Shown: piece after piece, positions 27,835 through 35,551 of the stretch
Layout of the letters: each line of letters opens with the position of its first letter
Numbering within the stretch: position 1 is the stretch's first letter
From: Elizabethkingia bruuniana
Lineage (GTDB): Bacteria; Bacteroidota; Bacteroidia; Flavobacteriales; Weeksellaceae
Assembly (NCBI RefSeq): GCF_002024805.1
Contig: NZ_CP014337.1
Span: forward strand, 2,914,001-2,978,000
Direction of reading: 5' to 3'
DNA: 64,000 bases
Notes under the pieces: model-generated
What the model was told of the DNA's origin: nothing
The model's input: only the letters and a program-made list of their open reading frames with translations
The model's database searches: none
Made by a program: the position numbers and the translations under genes

Positions 27835-28429
27835 ACTGGACAACTATATAAAAAATCAGCTGGAAGAAAGAGAAATAACTCCATCCAGAAATCTTTGGGC
27901 TGATATCCGGTTAGACCTGGAGGAAACTCCCCAAAAGCGTAAAAACTATACTGTTATATGGTTGGCTGCTGCTTCTGTTATTCTGCTATGCAGTCTTGCA
28001 GGTATTTTCATTTTCAAAAATGACAAACAAAATAACAACCCTGTTATTGCAAAGCAGACTCAGCCTGTAAATAGTTCGGAGCCTAAAGAAATAAGCACAG
28101 TTGAAACCAATATAAAAACAGATTCAGTACTTAGAAAAGAAAGTCTTTCAAAAAATCTGGCTCAGCAGCAACTACCTCCGGCAAAGATTGAGAAAACACC
28201 AAAACAGAAAGTTCTGCCTAAAACTGTTATTACATCTATTGAAAAAATTGATGCAGCTATTCCTGCACCTCAAAATCAGCTTGTAAAAACTGAAGAGACT
28301 AAGGAACAGACAGCAAAGAAGAAAAAGTATGTAGATCCTAAAATTCTCTTGTTCTCTGTGGAAAACAGAGAAGCTATAGAAAAGACAAAGGACGGATCAA
28401 ACGTAGCATCTGTTGAAATCCGCAGATAG
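27821..28429 (+). CDS. Putative anti-sigma factor, single-pass membrane protein
   Basis: The 202-residue protein has a short cytosolic head of ~45 residues (LDNYIKNQLEEREITPSR, then LWADIRLDLEE). One transmembrane helix follows (about 48-66: VIWLAAASVILLCSLAGIF). The rest is a long polar, Lys/Gln/Pro-rich periplasmic tail. This layout and the 14-base overlap with the ECF sigma gene suggest it holds the sigma factor at the membrane. No zinc-type anti-sigma HxxxCxxC motif is visible, so the role is inferred from context. Confidence 0.65.
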   Translation: MKSDKLDNYIKNQLEEREITPSRNLWADIRLDLEETPQKRKNYTVIWLAAASVILLCSLAGIFIFKNDKQNNNPVIAKQTQPVNSSEPKEISTVETNIKTDSVLRKESLSKNLAQQQLPPAKIEKTPKQKVLPKTVITSIEKIDAAIPAPQNQLVKTEETKEQTAKKKKYVDPKILLFSVENREAIEKTKDGSNVASVEIRR

Positions 28430-28456
28430 ACCAACATTTTATAAAAAAGAAAAATT

Positions 28457-29506
28457 ATGATAAAGAAAATTATTATAGCAGGAGTATTGTGTCTTTTTTC
28501 CAATTCTTATTTTGCACAAAAAACCTTTAAACTGAATTTGCCTTCTAAAGAAGATACTGCGGTAAGCCCTATTGTAAAGGAGAATATAGAGCAATATGCA
28601 CGACAGATCAATACCATTATCCAGGAAGAAAAAGTAAAAATGGAGAATGAGATAAAAAAGGTAACTCTGGAAGCTGAAAAAAATGGTTTATCAAATCAGG
28701 AAATTGCAGAACAGAAAGCTAAAATAGCTGATTCATATTCTGAAAAGATTGACAAACGCATCAATGATTTAGGTTTTAATGTGGATGAAATTATCCAGAA
28801 GCAAGTAAAATATTCTTTACTGAATACTGATGCTACAAGCGTAAAGGACCTTCATCAGAAACTTATGTATAAATTCCGTGCCGAGCGAAGCCTTACTTTG
28901 TATCTTTCTTTTGGTGTAATGGGACTTACTAACAATCTTCCCAATAATGATCTCGATAAAAATAAAGCCTTTTCCAACAATTTTGAATTTGGTATAAAAT
29001 ACAACAGACAGTTTAGTATGACCAGCCCATGGGGACTTGTATCGGGGCTAGGGTTTTCATGGAGGACATTACGTCTGGAAAATGATAAATTCTTTGCAAA
29101 AGATGCCAACAATAATATTATTATAGCGCAAAGTGACAGGGATCTTCAGAAAAGTAAATTAAGAACCGGATACATTATGGTTCCGATTGGTTTACAATAT
29201 AATTTTTCTCCGCTTAAAAATGCCGGTGAGGATGTAAGGTACCGCAGCTACTTTAAAGGATTCAAGGTAGGTGCAGGACTATATGGCGGTATCCAGATGT
29301 CTACCAATAATATTGTAAAAGGTGATGGTATAAAATACCGCCACCGAGAGGAGTTCAATGTGAATCCTTTTGTATACGGGGCACAATTTTATATTTCCTA
29401 TAACAAGTTCAATTTCTTTATTAAAAAGGATTTTAGCAACTACTTCAAGGATCAGACTTTCAAAGATGATAAAATGATTCAGTTTGGCATTCTATTTGAC
29501 ATATAG
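28457..29506 (+). CDS. Outer-membrane beta-barrel protein of unknown function
   Basis: The 349-residue protein has a signal peptide ending near NSYFAQK. Residues ~30-120 are charged and probably coiled coil (ENIEQYARQINTIIQEEKVK and a later EIAEQKAKIADSYSEKI). The remaining two thirds are beta-rich and end in FGILFDI. It reads as a periplasmic coiled segment followed by a small barrel. It begins 27 bases after the putative anti-sigma gene, so it is a likely target or partner of that sigma system. Confidence 0.7.
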   Translation: MIKKIIIAGVLCLFSNSYFAQKTFKLNLPSKEDTAVSPIVKENIEQYARQINTIIQEEKVKMENEIKKVTLEAEKNGLSNQEIAEQKAKIADSYSEKIDKRINDLGFNVDEIIQKQVKYSLLNTDATSVKDLHQKLMYKFRAERSLTLYLSFGVMGLTNNLPNNDLDKNKAFSNNFEFGIKYNRQFSMTSPWGLVSGLGFSWRTLRLENDKFFAKDANNNIIIAQSDRDLQKSKLRTGYIMVPIGLQYNFSPLKNAGEDVRYRSYFKGFKVGAGLYGGIQMSTNNIVKGDGIKYRHREEFNVNPFVYGAQFYISYNKFNFFIKKDFSNYFKDQTFKDDKMIQFGILFDI

Positions 29507-29544
29507 ATATCACATTCATATTAACTTATATTATTTCAACTAAC

Positions 29545-29575
29545 AAGAAAGCAACCCTTCCGGGTTGCTTTCTTC
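29545..29575. terminator. Terminator between the sigma operon and mdh
   Basis: AAGAAAGCAACCC / GGGTTGCTTTCTT is a perfect 13-base stem with a 4-base loop between convergent genes. Confidence 0.9.
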
Positions 29576-29596
29576 ATTATGTATAATATGTTGTTT

Positions 29597-30523
29597 TTAC
29601 AGTTTCAGATCACCATTTACATCTCTCACTGCTGCAGCGGCAGTCTGGAATTTTTCTTTCTCAGCATCATTCAGATCTAAGGTGACAATACTTTCGATTC
29701 CGTCTTTACCAATAATACACGGAACACCCAAACAGATATCTTGCTGTCCATATTCTCCTTCTAAAAGTACGGAACACGGAATCATCTTTTTCTGATCATT
29801 CAGGATAGACTGTACCATTACCGATACTGCTGCCCCCGGAGCATACCATGCAGAAGTTCCCAACAATTTAGTCAGGGTAGCACCACCAACTTTTGTTTCT
29901 TCAGTAACATACTGGATCTTTTCTTCATTCAGAAATGCTGTTACCGGAACCCCGTTTCTTGTAGCCATACGTGTTAAAGGAAGCATTCCTGTATCGCTGT
30001 GTGCAGCGATAACCATTCCGTCTACATCCGAAATCGGGCATTCCAAAGCTTCTGCCAGCCTGTATTTAAAACGAGCACTATCCAACGCACCGCCCATACC
30101 AATAATTCTGTTTTTTGGTAAACCAGTTACTTTATGTACCAGATATGCCATTGTATCCATAGGATTACTTACTACAATGATAATAGCTTCTGGTGAATGT
30201 TTTAATATATTTTGTGCAACTTCTTTTACAATTCCTGCATTAATCCCGATAAGCTCTTCACGGGTCATTCCTGGCTTTCTTGGAATTCCTGAAGTTATAA
30301 CAGCTACTTTAGAACCTGCTGTTTTTGTATAATCGTTTGTTGTTCCTGTAATTTTGGTATCAAAACCATTTAAGGAAGCCGTCTGCATTAGGTCCATAGC
30401 CTTTCCTTCTGCAAATCCCTCTTTGATGTCTACCAAAACTACTTCGGCAGCAAAGTTTTTCATGGCTATATATTCTGCACAGCTTGCTCCAACGGCTCCT
30501 GCTCCAACTACGGTTACTTTCAT
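29597..30523 (-). CDS. mdh: Malate dehydrogenase
   Basis: This cytosolic TCA-cycle enzyme interconverts malate and oxaloacetate with NAD. The 308-residue product starts MKVTVVGAGAVGAS, the NAD-binding fold. It carries the substrate arginine loop SGIPRKPGMTREEL, the conserved VSNPMD, and the catalytic histidine region (VIAAHSDTGMLPL). The frame runs open upstream, but the added residues are not conserved-looking and a promoter sits there, so the ATG at 30523 is the start. It resembles the LDH-like MDH group. Confidence 0.96.
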   Translation of the reverse strand: MKVTVVGAGAVGASCAEYIAMKNFAAEVVLVDIKEGFAEGKAMDLMQTASLNGFDTKITGTTNDYTKTAGSKVAVITSGIPRKPGMTREELIGINAGIVKEVAQNILKHSPEAIIIVVSNPMDTMAYLVHKVTGLPKNRIIGMGGALDSARFKYRLAEALECPISDVDGMVIAAHSDTGMLPLTRMATRNGVPVTAFLNEEKIQYVTEETKVGGATLTKLLGTSAWYAPGAAVSVMVQSILNDQKKMIPCSVLLEGEYGQQDICLGVPCIIGKDGIESIVTLDLNDAEKEKFQTAAAAVRDVNGDLKL

Positions 30524-30547
30524 ATTTTTGTATTTTAATGATTCTAC

Positions 30548-30576
30548 CAAATATAATAAATTATCTGGTGAACAAA
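30548..30576 (-). promoter_or_regulatory. Promoter of mdh
   Basis: On the minus strand an upstream TTTTG (30573-30577) is followed after 17 bases by TATATTTG (30548-30555). Both match the Bacteroidota -33/-7 consensus. The predicted leader is about 20 bases. Confidence 0.7.
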
Positions 30577-30622
30577 AAGAATTAAGACCTGATTTACTCA
30601 CAAAAAGAATTCGGGAAAGGGC

Positions 30623-30660
30623 ATAAAAAATGACCGAAAAAATATCCGGCCATTTTTTTA
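30623..30660 (-). terminator. Terminator of the nucleoid-associated protein gene
   Basis: AAAAAATG-CCG and CGG-CATTTTTT arms pair around an A/T loop with one mismatch. The minus-strand side ends in a T-run. Confidence 0.7.
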
Positions 30661-30732
30661 TTATTTTATAATCCACAACAGAGAAAACAATGTGGATAAC
30701 TTTTTCTAAACACAAAAATAGGTATCTCCCAA

Positions 30733-31770
30733 TTATTGTTCTTCTTCGAAATACAAACGGTAATATTTTCCTTTATCATCCTCCCCCGTCTCTAGCTTCT
30801 GGCGATCTCCATGAACATAGATATGGAAATTCTTATCAAGCTTTATCACACTTTTAAAGTGTCTTTGTTGTTTCTTTACAGCACCTGTAGCAATTGTAAA
30901 GCTATCTTCCAGTTTTATATCTCTTTCTTCTTCAAACTGTTTTTTATATTCGTCGAAGCTTTCAATAACCTCCGGATGTACCAAAACCTGTTTTTTAAAT
31001 TCTTCAATCTCAAATTCTTCTTTATCTTTAAAGAAGTTGATCGATTTATTCAGATAATCGGCCTGATCTACTCTGCTCACCTCATATTCCTGTGGTAATT
31101 GTTCTGTAACATAACTTTTGTACATAGACAATGTATGCTCAGTATTGAAATACTCATCTTTACGCTGCTGAAGCTGTAAAAAATCGTCTACCCAATAACG
31201 GGCTTCTACTCCGGCTTTGGTGGTATCGATTACAGAAACCATATAGCCATCTTCCTGCTCGGTATTGAAAATAAGACAACCTTTATCCAGTTTTCTCAGG
31301 TTAATCCCCTGGTCTTTCTGAATTTGGAAACCTTCATCTTCAGGAAGTACTTTCAGGAAAGTTTCTTTATTTTCGGTTTTAAATAGACCAATAGCATCTA
31401 CAATTTTACCTTCTACAACATAGTCTCTGAAATAAGTGACATAAAACTCACCATCTTTAATATTACTATGCAGGGTTTTATTATGAAGATGTTCTGCCAG
31501 ATTTTTGGATTCCTCATGGCAAAACTCAGGTTTTTCGAAGATTTTACTGGCTATTGAAAATACTGCATTGTTCTCTAATGCATCTTCATCATAAAATTGG
31601 TAATATACATCCGACTTAAATGGCGTAAGGAAAAAATCTTTCAGCAAAATTGTCATGTCAGGTTCCAGTTCCAGTTCACTTTCTGACAGAACCATCCCTT
31701 CTCCATTCATTTTATTACGTACATAATGTACAGAAATATGTTCCAGTCTGCGGATATTATCTTCGTTCAT
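30733..31770 (-). CDS. Nucleoid-associated protein (NdpA/YejK family)
   Basis: The 345-residue cytosolic protein looks like the NdpA/YejK family of DNA-binding nucleoid proteins. The N-terminal ISVHYVRNKMNGEGMVLS and the middle GCLIFNTEQEDGYMVSVID are typical, and a lysine/glutamate-rich C-terminal part ends it. The frame extends eight codons further to a TTG, but the ATG at 31770 lies 22 bases after a consensus promoter box and is preferred. The biological role in Bacteroidota is poorly known. It is followed by its own terminator. Confidence 0.85.
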   Translation of the reverse strand: MNEDNIRRLEHISVHYVRNKMNGEGMVLSESELELEPDMTILLKDFFLTPFKSDVYYQFYDEDALENNAVFSIASKIFEKPEFCHEESKNLAEHLHNKTLHSNIKDGEFYVTYFRDYVVEGKIVDAIGLFKTENKETFLKVLPEDEGFQIQKDQGINLRKLDKGCLIFNTEQEDGYMVSVIDTTKAGVEARYWVDDFLQLQQRKDEYFNTEHTLSMYKSYVTEQLPQEYEVSRVDQADYLNKSINFFKDKEEFEIEEFKKQVLVHPEVIESFDEYKKQFEEERDIKLEDSFTIATGAVKKQQRHFKSVIKLDKNFHIYVHGDRQKLETGEDDKGKYYRLYFEEEQ

Positions 31771-31791
31771 ATTTTTATTTTTTGAGAGTTG

Positions 31792-31799
31792 CAAAGATA
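31792..31799 (-). promoter_or_regulatory. -7 promoter box of the nucleoid-associated protein gene
   Basis: The minus strand reads TATCTTTG, an exact consensus 22 bases before the ATG. The -33 element is weak. Confidence 0.6.
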
Positions 31800-31920
31800 T
31801 TCATTCTCCACTTTCATTAAACCTAATTGTTAGTAAAAATTAGAAGTAAAAGTTAATTTACTTAAACTCTCATTTTGATAAAAGATCTATCAGATTGAGA
31901 GGGATTTTATCTATTAAAAA

Positions 31921-32367
31921 ATGATTAAAACAAATTCAATTGACAGATTTTCAGTAAATTACAATAAAACAGATTCTAAAGGAACATTATTTGGCATATC
32001 CCGTTTAAAATTCAAAAAAATGAATCATTTAGAAGCAACACAGGAAATCACAGCCATTATTCCGGAAATAAAAAATGAACTCTCCGATCAGAACACTTCT
32101 GGCATTATTCAGATATTCACAGACAGAATAAGAGAGATGATCCGTAAAAATGAAAACCGACTTTTATTCAAGAGCCTGGAGAAGATGGATCATATTTACA
32201 AAAAAGGAGATACAGCACTAAAAAATGCGGTGGAAAATATTTTTATTTATTCTCTGGATTATTTAACTGCTTCCTGCAACAAAGAATACAGAAGGGTAAT
32301 TTTTTGCAATATTTCTCCGGATTTGCAAAAGATATACTTCCGGCAGATTTACAAACCGGGAATGTAA
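31921..32367 (+). CDS. Small unknown protein, paralogue of the gene at 32617
   Basis: This is a helical cytosolic protein of 148 residues, or 115 if the ATG at 32020 is used. It shares a clear pattern with the protein at 32617: PEIKNEL versus PSIRNEI, SGIIQIF versus AGIMQAV, and KSLEKMDHIYKKGD versus KSMEWLYRNGN. A run of hydrophobic positions follows in both (AVENIFIYSLDYL versus IIESLFVRSFESM), and both end near LQKIYFRQI / FQEIYLEQI. The two genes and the 43-codon gene between them look like a local cluster. I do not recognise a function. Confidence 0.7.
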   Translation: MIKTNSIDRFSVNYNKTDSKGTLFGISRLKFKKMNHLEATQEITAIIPEIKNELSDQNTSGIIQIFTDRIREMIRKNENRLLFKSLEKMDHIYKKGDTALKNAVENIFIYSLDYLTASCNKEYRRVIFCNISPDLQKIYFRQIYKPGM

Positions 32368-32433
32368 TTTTATTCTTTAACAAATATTATGATTGACATC
32401 GGCGTTTAACTACTATCACTAACATCTGAAATT

Positions 32434-32565
32434 ATGAAAAGAAAGACGAGAAGAAAATTTGACATAGAAGAATGGAAGTCTTCTAATACCAGACACAACA
32501 TTGAAATTTTGGCAGTTCATATTGCTGCAATTGTAGGCATTTTTGCCTTTGCTGCCTATATTTAA
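32434..32565 (+). CDS. 43-residue single-pass membrane peptide
   Basis: This short frame starts ATG at 32434 and ends TAA at 32565. The product has a strongly basic head (MKRKTRRKFDIEEWKSS) followed by one hydrophobic helix (ILAVHIAAIVGIFAFAAYI) ending at the C-terminus. It lies between the two paralogous unknown genes on the same strand. The orientation fits a positive-inside tail-anchored peptide. Coding status is inferred from composition and context only. Confidence 0.55.
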   Translation: MKRKTRRKFDIEEWKSSNTRHNIEILAVHIAAIVGIFAFAAYI

Positions 32566-32616
32566 TGATGGCATAATTTTCGCGACACTTTAATTGCTTT
32601 AAAAAACTTAAAGATT

Positions 32617-33015
32617 ATGATGAACGACAAAATGCAAACGATCAATAAGAAAATAGCTACAGAATATTTAAAAATATCTTATCCTTCCATTCGGAACGAA
32701 ATTACCCAGTTATCTGCTCAAAATAATTTTGCAGGTATTATGCAGGCAGTTATCAATCACCTGAAACTTCTTTTACAGGAAGCTAAAATCAATATGATTT
32801 CCTACCATATAAAATCTATGGAATGGCTTTACAGAAACGGAAATAATTATATAAAATATATTATTGAAAGTCTTTTTGTGAGATCATTTGAGAGTATGAA
32901 AAGAATATCGGAAGATCAGCACTGGGACAAGCTGTACGAATACATGCCGGTAAGATTTCAGGAAATATATCTGGAACAAATCCGAAAAGATGAAATTATC
33001 ATTCAGAAAAAATAA
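32617..33015 (+). CDS. Small unknown protein, paralogue of the gene at 31921
   Basis: The 132-residue helical cytosolic protein is related to the product of the gene at 31921 over nearly its whole length (see that entry). It has a slightly longer N-terminus and a basic C-terminal end (IRKDEIIIQKK). No signal peptide, membrane helix or known catalytic motif is visible. The start could be the second ATG, three bases in. A terminator follows immediately. Function unknown. Confidence 0.75.
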   Translation: MMNDKMQTINKKIATEYLKISYPSIRNEITQLSAQNNFAGIMQAVINHLKLLLQEAKINMISYHIKSMEWLYRNGNNYIKYIIESLFVRSFESMKRISEDQHWDKLYEYMPVRFQEIYLEQIRKDEIIIQKK

Positions 33016-33020
33016 TATAA

Positions 33021-33055
33021 AAATACCCCGGAGAAACTTCGGGGTATTTTTTTTT
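33021..33055 (+). terminator. Terminator after the small paralogue at 32617
   Basis: AAATACCCCG / CGGGGTATTT with a 9-base loop, followed by a long T-run. Confidence 0.92.
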
Positions 33056-33069
33056 GCAAAGGCTATAAA

Positions 33070-33636
33070 TTATACCGGAATATACTTATTAATCACCTTC
33101 CCATGACTGAAAGCTGTTGAACTTTGTAATTCCAATGTTTTCTGATTTTTAAAAATAGGCAATCCACTGCCAAGCGCAATAGGATTGATAATCATGTAAT
33201 ACTCATCAATAAGGTCTAGGCTGATAAGAGAACTTACAAAATTGCAACCTCCATATACCAGAATATCTTTTCCCGGCTGATTTTTGAGAGTTTTCACAAC
33301 TGTTTCCAAATCGCCGTTTTCCAACTCAATATTACGTCCTGTAACAGGGTTCTCACCACGACTAAAAACTATTTTCCTCATATTAACTATAGGTTTAGCC
33401 ATTGCATATGCAGGACTGTCGGCTTGATTATCGAATACATTTTCCCAATGTTGAATAAATCCCGAGGTCATTTTGCGACCAAGCAAGAGCGTATCACTGG
33501 TTTCTGCAAGATCTACAATAAATTGAAATGCAGCAGGATCCTGTTTACCCGATAAAAATACCCAGTCTGTTTCACCATTAAGCCCCGCAGCATAGCCATC
33601 AAGAGAAATGTGCATTTGCAGTTTTAATTTTCGCAT
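33070..33636 (-). CDS. Dihydrofolate-reductase-fold (RibD C-terminal-like) protein
   Basis: The 188-residue cytosolic protein opens KLQMHISLDGYAAG, the start of the RibD-C/DHFR fold, and has the NADP-site stretch KDILVYGGCNFVSSL. Length suits the stand-alone family. These proteins are reductases of unknown substrate, and a true folate role is not implied. It is convergent with the small paralogue cluster and has 475 bases of upstream sequence shared with the next gene. Confidence 0.85.
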   Translation of the reverse strand: MRKLKLQMHISLDGYAAGLNGETDWVFLSGKQDPAAFQFIVDLAETSDTLLLGRKMTSGFIQHWENVFDNQADSPAYAMAKPIVNMRKIVFSRGENPVTGRNIELENGDLETVVKTLKNQPGKDILVYGGCNFVSSLISLDLIDEYYMIINPIALGSGLPIFKNQKTLELQSSTAFSHGKVINKYIPV

Positions 33637-34111
33637 GATACTTTTTTATTTGGATTAATATTTAATATAAATTTAGAAGTATTCTGCAGAAAACATATAA
33701 GCTTTATAAAAATTAAATAGATTTAACATTATGGAATTCAAATAAATAACAATAATCAGCATAATTAGATCTTTTAAATCAGGGTACAAGAATGGACTCA
33801 TCACTTTCTCTAAATCGGCCCCCAAATAAGCATTCAAACAAACTTATTTTCACGCACTATTAAATATTTTTATATCCTTATTTTTCCATGGAAACTCACT
33901 ACAAAGTTGCCTAAATATAAATAGCTCTACACAATTTTTTATATTCTGGTTTATTACAATAGGTGCATAAGACACCTGCGTGATAAATATACCTTCCGGG
34001 AAATAGGTAATTGATAATTATTTTCTGTAAGTGGTTATTATTTCGGACATTTGAGTATTGGTTAATTTTATTTTCAATACTAATCTAAGACATCAACAGA
34101 CCTTAAAAGTT
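33637..34111. other. AT-rich divergent intergenic region
   Basis: Between the RibD-like gene (minus) and the serine hydrolase (plus). No convincing reading frame, tRNA or hairpin is seen. A GACATTTG (about 34049-34056) is one base off the -7 consensus and could be part of the promoter of the gene at 34112. Confidence 0.4.
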
Positions 34112-35275
34112 ATGATAAACAATATTCAACTAAAAAGCAGTTTATTAATGGTTTGTTTGGGAATAACATTTTCCTGTTCGGTAACAAAAACTACAAATCA
34201 TAACCCTATTCCCGGCAAAACTGATCCACTATACCAGGAAATAGAAATATCGGGTAAAGAACTTACTGTAAAAAATAATGTTCCCGGAATTGCAGTCGCC
34301 GTAATACGTGATGGAAAGATCGCCTGGATTCAATCTATAGGTTATGCAAATCTGACAACTAAAAAACGTGTAACGCCTGAAACTATTTTCAATGTTGGTT
34401 CTATTTCCAAATTAGTTTCTTCGTGGGGCTTTATGCAATTGACGGAGAAGGATCTTGTGAAGCTGGATGATCCCGTAAACCAATATCTTACCAGATGGCA
34501 TCTTCCAGACTCAGAATTTGATAAATCTAAAGTAACACTAAGACGTCTTCTAAGTCATACAGCAGGACTTTCTGTTCACGGTTATGGCGGATCAGATCAG
34601 GGAACGCCACTCCTGAGTCTGGAAGAATCATTGAATGGAAAAACAAAACGAAATGGCGAAACTGTACATCTAAATAGTGAGCCCGGAACCAAATGGGACT
34701 ATTCCGGAGGCGGTTATACAGTCGCTCAACTACTCTTGGAAGAGAAAACCAAACAGGGTTTTGCCAGCTATATGAAACAAAATATTTTCTTACCACTTGG
34801 TATGAAACATACTAGCTACGAATGGACAGCAGAAATGATGGCAACCTCGGCTACAGCATACGACGAATTGGGCAATCCTATAAAAAACAGAATTTTTACT
34901 GAAAAGGCAGCCGCAGGACTGCAGACCACTATTGAGGATCTAGCTCATTTTGCAGAACTTTCCATAACACGAAATTCTAAACAATTGAATAAAGTTTTAA
35001 AACCTGAAACCCTCAGGCTGATGGAAACTCCTGTCCTTCCTTTTTCCAATGAAGGCGAAAGCGGCCTGGGCTATCGCTTTTTGAATTTTGAAGGTTTTCG
35101 TACAATCGGTCATACAGGCGAAAATGTAGGGTGGAGCGCTGCCATGTTTTTAGATCTTCCCACAAAGAATGGTATTATTATACTTTGTAACGGATCCAAT
35201 GGTGACAGGGTTTGGTTTCCGATCTATCAGAGCTGGTTGAAAACAGTGAAAGCAGAGAATAAAATTCCCAAATAA
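34112..35275 (+). CDS. Lipoprotein serine hydrolase (beta-lactamase-like)
   Basis: The 387-residue protein starts at the ATG at 34112, which gives a clean lipoprotein leader (MVCLGITFSCS). The frame also runs upstream to a TTG that lacks such a leader. Active-site motifs are SISK (SxxK), YSG (YxN position) and HTGE (KTG position), with the class-C-like segment HTAGLSVHGYGG. It is the third such enzyme in 18 kb but is not adjacent to the others. Substrate unknown; esterase or peptidase activity is more likely than drug resistance. Confidence 0.82.
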   Translation: MINNIQLKSSLLMVCLGITFSCSVTKTTNHNPIPGKTDPLYQEIEISGKELTVKNNVPGIAVAVIRDGKIAWIQSIGYANLTTKKRVTPETIFNVGSISKLVSSWGFMQLTEKDLVKLDDPVNQYLTRWHLPDSEFDKSKVTLRRLLSHTAGLSVHGYGGSDQGTPLLSLEESLNGKTKRNGETVHLNSEPGTKWDYSGGGYTVAQLLLEEKTKQGFASYMKQNIFLPLGMKHTSYEWTAEMMATSATAYDELGNPIKNRIFTEKAAAGLQTTIEDLAHFAELSITRNSKQLNKVLKPETLRLMETPVLPFSNEGESGLGYRFLNFEGFRTIGHTGENVGWSAAMFLDLPTKNGIIILCNGSNGDRVWFPIYQSWLKTVKAENKIPK

Positions 35276-35487
35276 TCATCTGCTAGTAATAATTGCTATT
35301 TTATATAACGTAAAAAATATTTTAATCATAAAAGAATGTCTAGGCATACCAATTAGATTAGTGAACATTTATCAAAATCATTTGGATGTCTTATTAAAAA
35401 TCTCATGATAAAGCATGGAAAGATGCAATATATTCTATGGATATTTTTGAATCAGGTCCAAATACATGCTAAAAAATTATAAAAACA

Positions 35488-35526
35488 AAAACCGCTGTAA
35501 ACATTACATTTACAGCGGTTTTTTTA
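35488..35526 (-). terminator. Terminator of dnaK
   Basis: AAAAACCGCTGTAAA / TTTACAGCGGTTTTT with a 9-base loop and T-runs on the outside. It follows the dnaK stop. Confidence 0.9.
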
Positions 35527-35551
35527 TTGTTTGTTATTGACTACTCAATAA

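Noticed and set aside
29597-30715. N-terminal extension of malate dehydrogenase
   Set aside because: The protein family begins at MKVTVVGAG; a full promoter lies in the extension.
17157-35275. Three serine hydrolases as beta-lactam resistance genes
   Set aside because: They have SxxK-type motifs common to esterases and peptidases, and do not match the known enzymes of the genus (BlaB, GOB, CME).
35276-35487. Short frames between the serine hydrolase and the dnaK terminator
   Set aside because: The longest is about 25 codons, without a promoter, conservation clue or context.
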